Shown one piece after another: positions 6,980-8,890 of a stretch of 8,890 bases of DNA. Both the position numbers and the translations under genes were made by a program. The stretch is taken from assembly GCA_900770195.1 (NCBI GenBank), contig CAAGJI010000089.1, positions 1 to 8,890 on the forward strand, written 5' to 3'. Position 1 is the stretch's first letter; the number at the start of each line of letters is the position of its first letter. The stretch comes from Oscillospiraceae bacterium. GTDB taxonomy: Bacteria; Bacillota; Clostridia; Oscillospirales; Ruminococcaceae. The notes under the pieces were generated by a model. It searched no databases. It was not told the origin of the DNA and saw nothing but the letters and a program-made list of their open reading frames with translations.

Positions 6980-8007
6980 GAAAAATGCTGAATACTTTAT
7001 ATGTTATGACAGAAACAGCATATCTTGCTTTAGATGGTGAAACGGTGGATGTTTTGTTTGAAGATGGCACACATAAAAATATACCTCTTCATACCATTGA
7101 ATCAATAGTTTGCTTTTCATATAAAGGTGCATCGCCTGCTTTAATGGGGAAGTGTGCAGAAGAAAATATAAGTATTGTATTTTTTTCACCGCAGGGGAAG
7201 TATCTTGCGTCAGTAAATTCAGGTACAAACGGAAATGTTCTGCTAAGAAGAAATCAATTCAGATATGCAGATGATGAAAAAAAATCCCTTGAAATATCAA
7301 AAAATTTTATTACAGGAAAAATATATAATTCAAAATATGTTTTACTCAGATGTTTAAGGGATCATCCTTTGCAGGTTGACAAGGAAAAAATGCAGAAAGC
7401 AATATCAAATATAAACAGATATTTGCTTGATGTTCAGAATGCTGATTCAACAGACACATTAAGAGGAATAGAAGGAAATGCAGCAGCGGAATATTTTTCG
7501 GTTTTTAATGAACTTATATTGAATGATAAAGAAAATTTTGCTTTTTATGGCAGAGTAAAACGACCGCCTACAGACAGAGTGAATGCATTGCTTTCGTTTA
7601 CATATGTTATGCTTTCAAATGATTGTGCATCTGCGTTGTACAGTGTGGGACTTGATTCGTATGTTGGATTTATGCATAGTGACAGACCCGGAAGAAAATC
7701 GCTATCGCTTGATCTGGTTGAAGAACTTCGTTCTGTATATGCAGACAGATTTGTTTTGACACTTATAAATAATCGAATAATAAAGGAAAATGATTTTGAT
7801 ATACAGGAAGCGGGTGCTGTAAAATTAAAAGATGAAGCAAGGAAGAAATTTTTTAATGAATGGCAGACAAAAAAGAAGCAGATAATACAGCATCCGTATC
7901 TTAAAGAAAAAATCCCGTGGGGACTTGTTCCATATGTTCAGGCAATGCTTCTTGCAAGGCATATAAGAGGTGATATTAATGGTTATCCGCCGTTTTTCTG
8001 GAAATAA
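6976..8007 (+). CDS. cas1: Cas1 integrase, type I-C
   Basis: Cas1 is the metal-dependent integrase that inserts new spacers at the leader end of the array as a Cas1-Cas2 complex. The 343-aa protein has the expected length. The beta-sheet N-domain is followed by the catalytic helical domain. Active-site residues appear to be E166 (RGIEGNAAAEYF), H234 (GFMHSDRPGR) and the acidic pair D246/E249 (SLDLVEELR). The C-terminus HIRGDINGYPPFFWK is characteristic of the I-C subtype. The start is supported by GGAGG 7 nt upstream, and the 4-bp ATGA overlap with cas4 suggests coupled translation. The domain is intact, so integration activity is plausible. Confidence 0.97.
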   Translation: MRKMLNTLYVMTETAYLALDGETVDVLFEDGTHKNIPLHTIESIVCFSYKGASPALMGKCAEENISIVFFSPQGKYLASVNSGTNGNVLLRRNQFRYADDEKKSLEISKNFITGKIYNSKYVLLRCLRDHPLQVDKEKMQKAISNINRYLLDVQNADSTDTLRGIEGNAAAEYFSVFNELILNDKENFAFYGRVKRPPTDRVNALLSFTYVMLSNDCASALYSVGLDSYVGFMHSDRPGRKSLSLDLVEELRSVYADRFVLTLINNRIIKENDFDIQEAGAVKLKDEARKKFFNEWQTKKKQIIQHPYLKEKIPWGLVPYVQAMLLARHIRGDINGYPPFFWK

Positions 8008-8019
8008 GGTGAAAAATGA

Positions 8020-8310
8020 ATGATGGTTTTAATAACTTATGATGTTAATACAACGACGTCAAAAGGAAGAGGTAGATTAAGAAGAGTAGCCAAAGTATGC
8101 TGTAACTACGGATATAGAGTTCAAAATTCTGTTTTTGAATGCAGTCTGGATAATGCAAAACTTGTATTTGTAAGAGCAGAACTTTTAAAAATAATAGATG
8201 AAAAAGAGGATAATTTAAGAATATATCATCTTGGAAATAATTATGATAAAAAAATTGAGATATATGGTTATTCTGTTTCATATGACCCTGAAGAAACACT
8301 TATGCTGTGA
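8020..8310 (+). CDS. cas2: Cas2 adaptation protein, type I-C
   Basis: Cas2 forms the central dimer that bridges two Cas1 dimers and sets spacer length. The 96-aa ferredoxin-like protein starts MMVLITYDVNT, with the conserved D8 after the first beta-strand. It contains GRLRRVAKVCCNYGYRVQNS and VFEC, and ends with YSVSYDPEETLML, all typical of I-C Cas2. The start at 8020 follows AAGGTG by 8 nt. An adjacent in-frame ATG at 8023 could also serve. A third ATG at 8015 is in another frame and gives only a few codons. The gene follows cas1 after 12 nt and is the last gene before the leader. Confidence 0.96.
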   Translation: MMVLITYDVNTTTSKGRGRLRRVAKVCCNYGYRVQNSVFECSLDNAKLVFVRAELLKIIDEKEDNLRIYHLGNNYDKKIEIYGYSVSYDPEETLML

Positions 8311-8354
8311 GTGCGAAGTATAAGCTGTTTGAGAATTCCTTTTAGGTTCGCACT
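8310..8354 (+). repeat. Inverted repeat at the cas2-leader junction
   Basis: AGTGCGAA (8310-8317) pairs with TTCGCACT (8347-8354) across a 29-nt loop. From memory, a similar GTGCGAA...AAGC...GGTTCGCAC block follows cas2 in other type I-C loci, so it may be a conserved leader element. An alignment is needed to confirm that. There is no U-tract good enough to call it an intrinsic terminator. Confidence 0.5.
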
Positions 8355-8479
8355 TAAAAATTATAGTATTATTTGGAAATAATCGTAAAAATAGTAAGCG
8401 ATATTTTTATTTGATACTTTTACTTCGCAAAGTTCACAATATGATATCTTTTATTGATATAATTTTGTGAATATTTGCT
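8311..8479 (+). promoter_or_regulatory. CRISPR leader
   Basis: This 169-nt AT-rich segment lies between the cas2 stop and the first repeat, at the end where Cas1-Cas2 add spacers. It contains no gene. It holds the GTGCGAA/TTCGCAC inverted repeat at its start, two small AT hairpins (8368-8383 and 8387-8408), and a symmetric element with a TATAAT box just before the first repeat. Leader identity follows from its position and from the repeat orientation, with GATTGAAAT at the distal end of each repeat. Confidence 0.85.
8433..8471 (+). promoter_or_regulatory. Probable pre-crRNA promoter within a leader-proximal hairpin element
   Basis: TTCACA (8433-8438) and a perfect TATAAT (8458-8463) are 19 bp apart, slightly wide. 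With a 17-bp spacer the -35 would be the poorer CACAAT. The start would fall near 8470, about 10 nt before the first repeat. The same bases form a symmetric imperfect palindrome: TTCACAA (8433-8439) with TTGTGAA (8465-8471), a 4x4 internal loop, and ATATC (8444-8448) with GATAT (8456-8460) around a 7-nt loop. It may be a promoter, a leader-anchoring site for integration, or both. Confidence 0.5.
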
Positions 8480-8579
8480 GTCGCCCCTCACGCAGGGGCG
8501 TGGATTGAAATCTGAAGATAAATGATTTGAATTAGAAAGGATGAGTGGTCGCCCCTCACGCAGGGGCGTGGATTGAAAT

Positions 8580-8612
8580 CCCTGATGTCCTGTAATCAAG
8601 TCCGAGTTTTGC
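8580..8612 (+). repeat. Spacer 2, first copy of a duplicated spacer
   Basis: This 33-nt spacer begins CCCTGATGTCC and ends GAGTTTTGC. It is identical over its full length to spacer 6 at 8843-8875. The two copies are offset by 263 bp, exactly four repeat-spacer units. Confidence 0.97.
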
Positions 8613-8842
8613 GTCGCCCCTCACGCAGGGGCGTGGATTGAAATACCGATACGCCAACAATAACAGATTTTGGTGAAGGTCGCCCCTCACGCAGGGGCGT
8701 GGATTGAAATCACGCCGAACCAGATTATAGCAGAGCGACAGGTGGTCGCCCCTCACGCAGGGGCGTGGATTGAAATTTTTTTGGTCACAAAGTCATTTGA
8801 TAAGTCAGGTGTCGCCCCTCACGCAGGGGCGTGGATTGAAAT

Positions 8843-8875
8843 CCCTGATGTCCTGTAATCAAGTCCGAGTTTTGC
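8843..8875 (+). repeat. Spacer 6, second copy of the duplicated spacer
   Basis: This spacer is an exact 33-nt copy of spacer 2 in the same orientation, with spacers 3, 4 and 5, all different, between them. The next spacer lies beyond the window, so the extent of the duplicated block is unknown. Confidence 0.97.
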
Positions 8876-8890
8876 GTCGCCCCTCACGCA

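Larger units (their letters stand above)
8480..8890 (+). CRISPR. Type I-C CRISPR array, leader end, cut by the right edge
   Basis: Six identical 32-nt repeats start at 8480, 8548, 8613, 8679, 8745 and 8811, and 15 nt of a seventh start at 8876. Each repeat begins GTCGCCCC, has CGCCCCT pairing with AGGGGCG around the 5-nt loop CACGC, and ends TGGATTGAAAT. Cutting at the 3' base of that stem leaves exactly 11 nt, the known Cas5c handle length. Spacers occupy 8512-8547 (36 nt), 8580-8612 (33), 8645-8678 (34), 8711-8744 (34), 8777-8810 (34) and 8843-8875 (33). Repeats carry no mutations, as expected at the leader end. The GC-rich stem stands out against AT-rich surroundings. Transcription is rightward from the leader. 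Spacer 6 is identical to spacer 2. Confidence 0.98.

Noticed and set aside
8015..8041. ATG at 8015 as a tiny leader peptide before cas2
   Set aside because: It reads only eight codons before TGA and shares the cas2 ribosome site. It is most likely a by-product of overlapping ATG triplets.
549..8310. A novel defence gene or anti-CRISPR embedded in the operon
   Set aside because: Every gene-length interval is filled by a standard I-C cas gene with 0-12 nt between genes, so there is no room for an extra gene.
8368..8408. Terminator hairpins in the leader (ATTATTT/AAATAAT and AAAAATA/TATTTTT)
   Set aside because: The stems are seven A/T pairs only and too weak for intrinsic termination. Such repeats are common in AT-rich DNA.
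8556..8858. Open frames across the array on both strands, with recurring APHAGAWIEI and NPRPCVRGD peptides
   Set aside because: These are translations of the CRISPR repeats themselves. Frame openness comes from the repeat unit, and there is no start signal.

Overview
The window carries a complete type I-C (Dvulg subtype) CRISPR-Cas locus on the + strand. The layout is cas3 - cas5c - cas8c (with an internal cas11c start) - cas7c - cas4 - cas1 - cas2, then a leader and the first six full repeat-spacer units of an array that runs off the right edge. The DNA is strongly AT-rich, start sites carry GGAGG-type ribosome binding sites, and codon use favours A/T. This suggests a low-GC Bacillota genome, probably a Clostridia or Ruminococcus-like gut bacterium. 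That placement is inferred from composition and protein flavour only.

Left flank (1-548): a minus-strand gene start runs off the left edge and resembles the N-terminus of an ISAs1-family transposase. It is followed by AT-rich DNA with a possible decayed reading frame, then a perfect consensus sigma-A promoter (TTGACA, 17 bp, TATAAT) about 50 bp upstream of cas3. An 8-bp inverted repeat, GTGTACAA/TTGTACAC, brackets this promoter.

Operon (549-8310): seven annotated-type genes overlap or nearly touch, so they are very probably one transcript. cas5c (crRNA processing, replacing Cas6), cas8c, cas11c and cas7c make the Cascade effector. Cas3 is the recruited nuclease-helicase. Cas4, Cas1 and Cas2 form the adaptation module. 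Key catalytic residues are visible in Cas3, Cas5c, Cas4 and Cas1, and no frame is broken, so the system looks intact. Within cas8c, an AAGGAGG site 8 nt before an in-frame ATG (codon 477) marks a separately translated 132-aa small subunit, Cas11c.

Leader and array (8311-8890): the leader holds a GTGCGAA/TTCGCAC inverted repeat, an alternative pairing partner further on, and a TATAAT-bearing imperfect hairpin ending 8 nt before the first repeat. The six complete 32-nt repeats are identical, and spacers are 33-36 nt. Spacer 6 is an exact copy of spacer 2, which is the most unusual feature of the array.

This is a known system type rather than a new one. The points worth a second look are the duplicated spacer, the hidden Cas11c, and the leader and promoter architecture.
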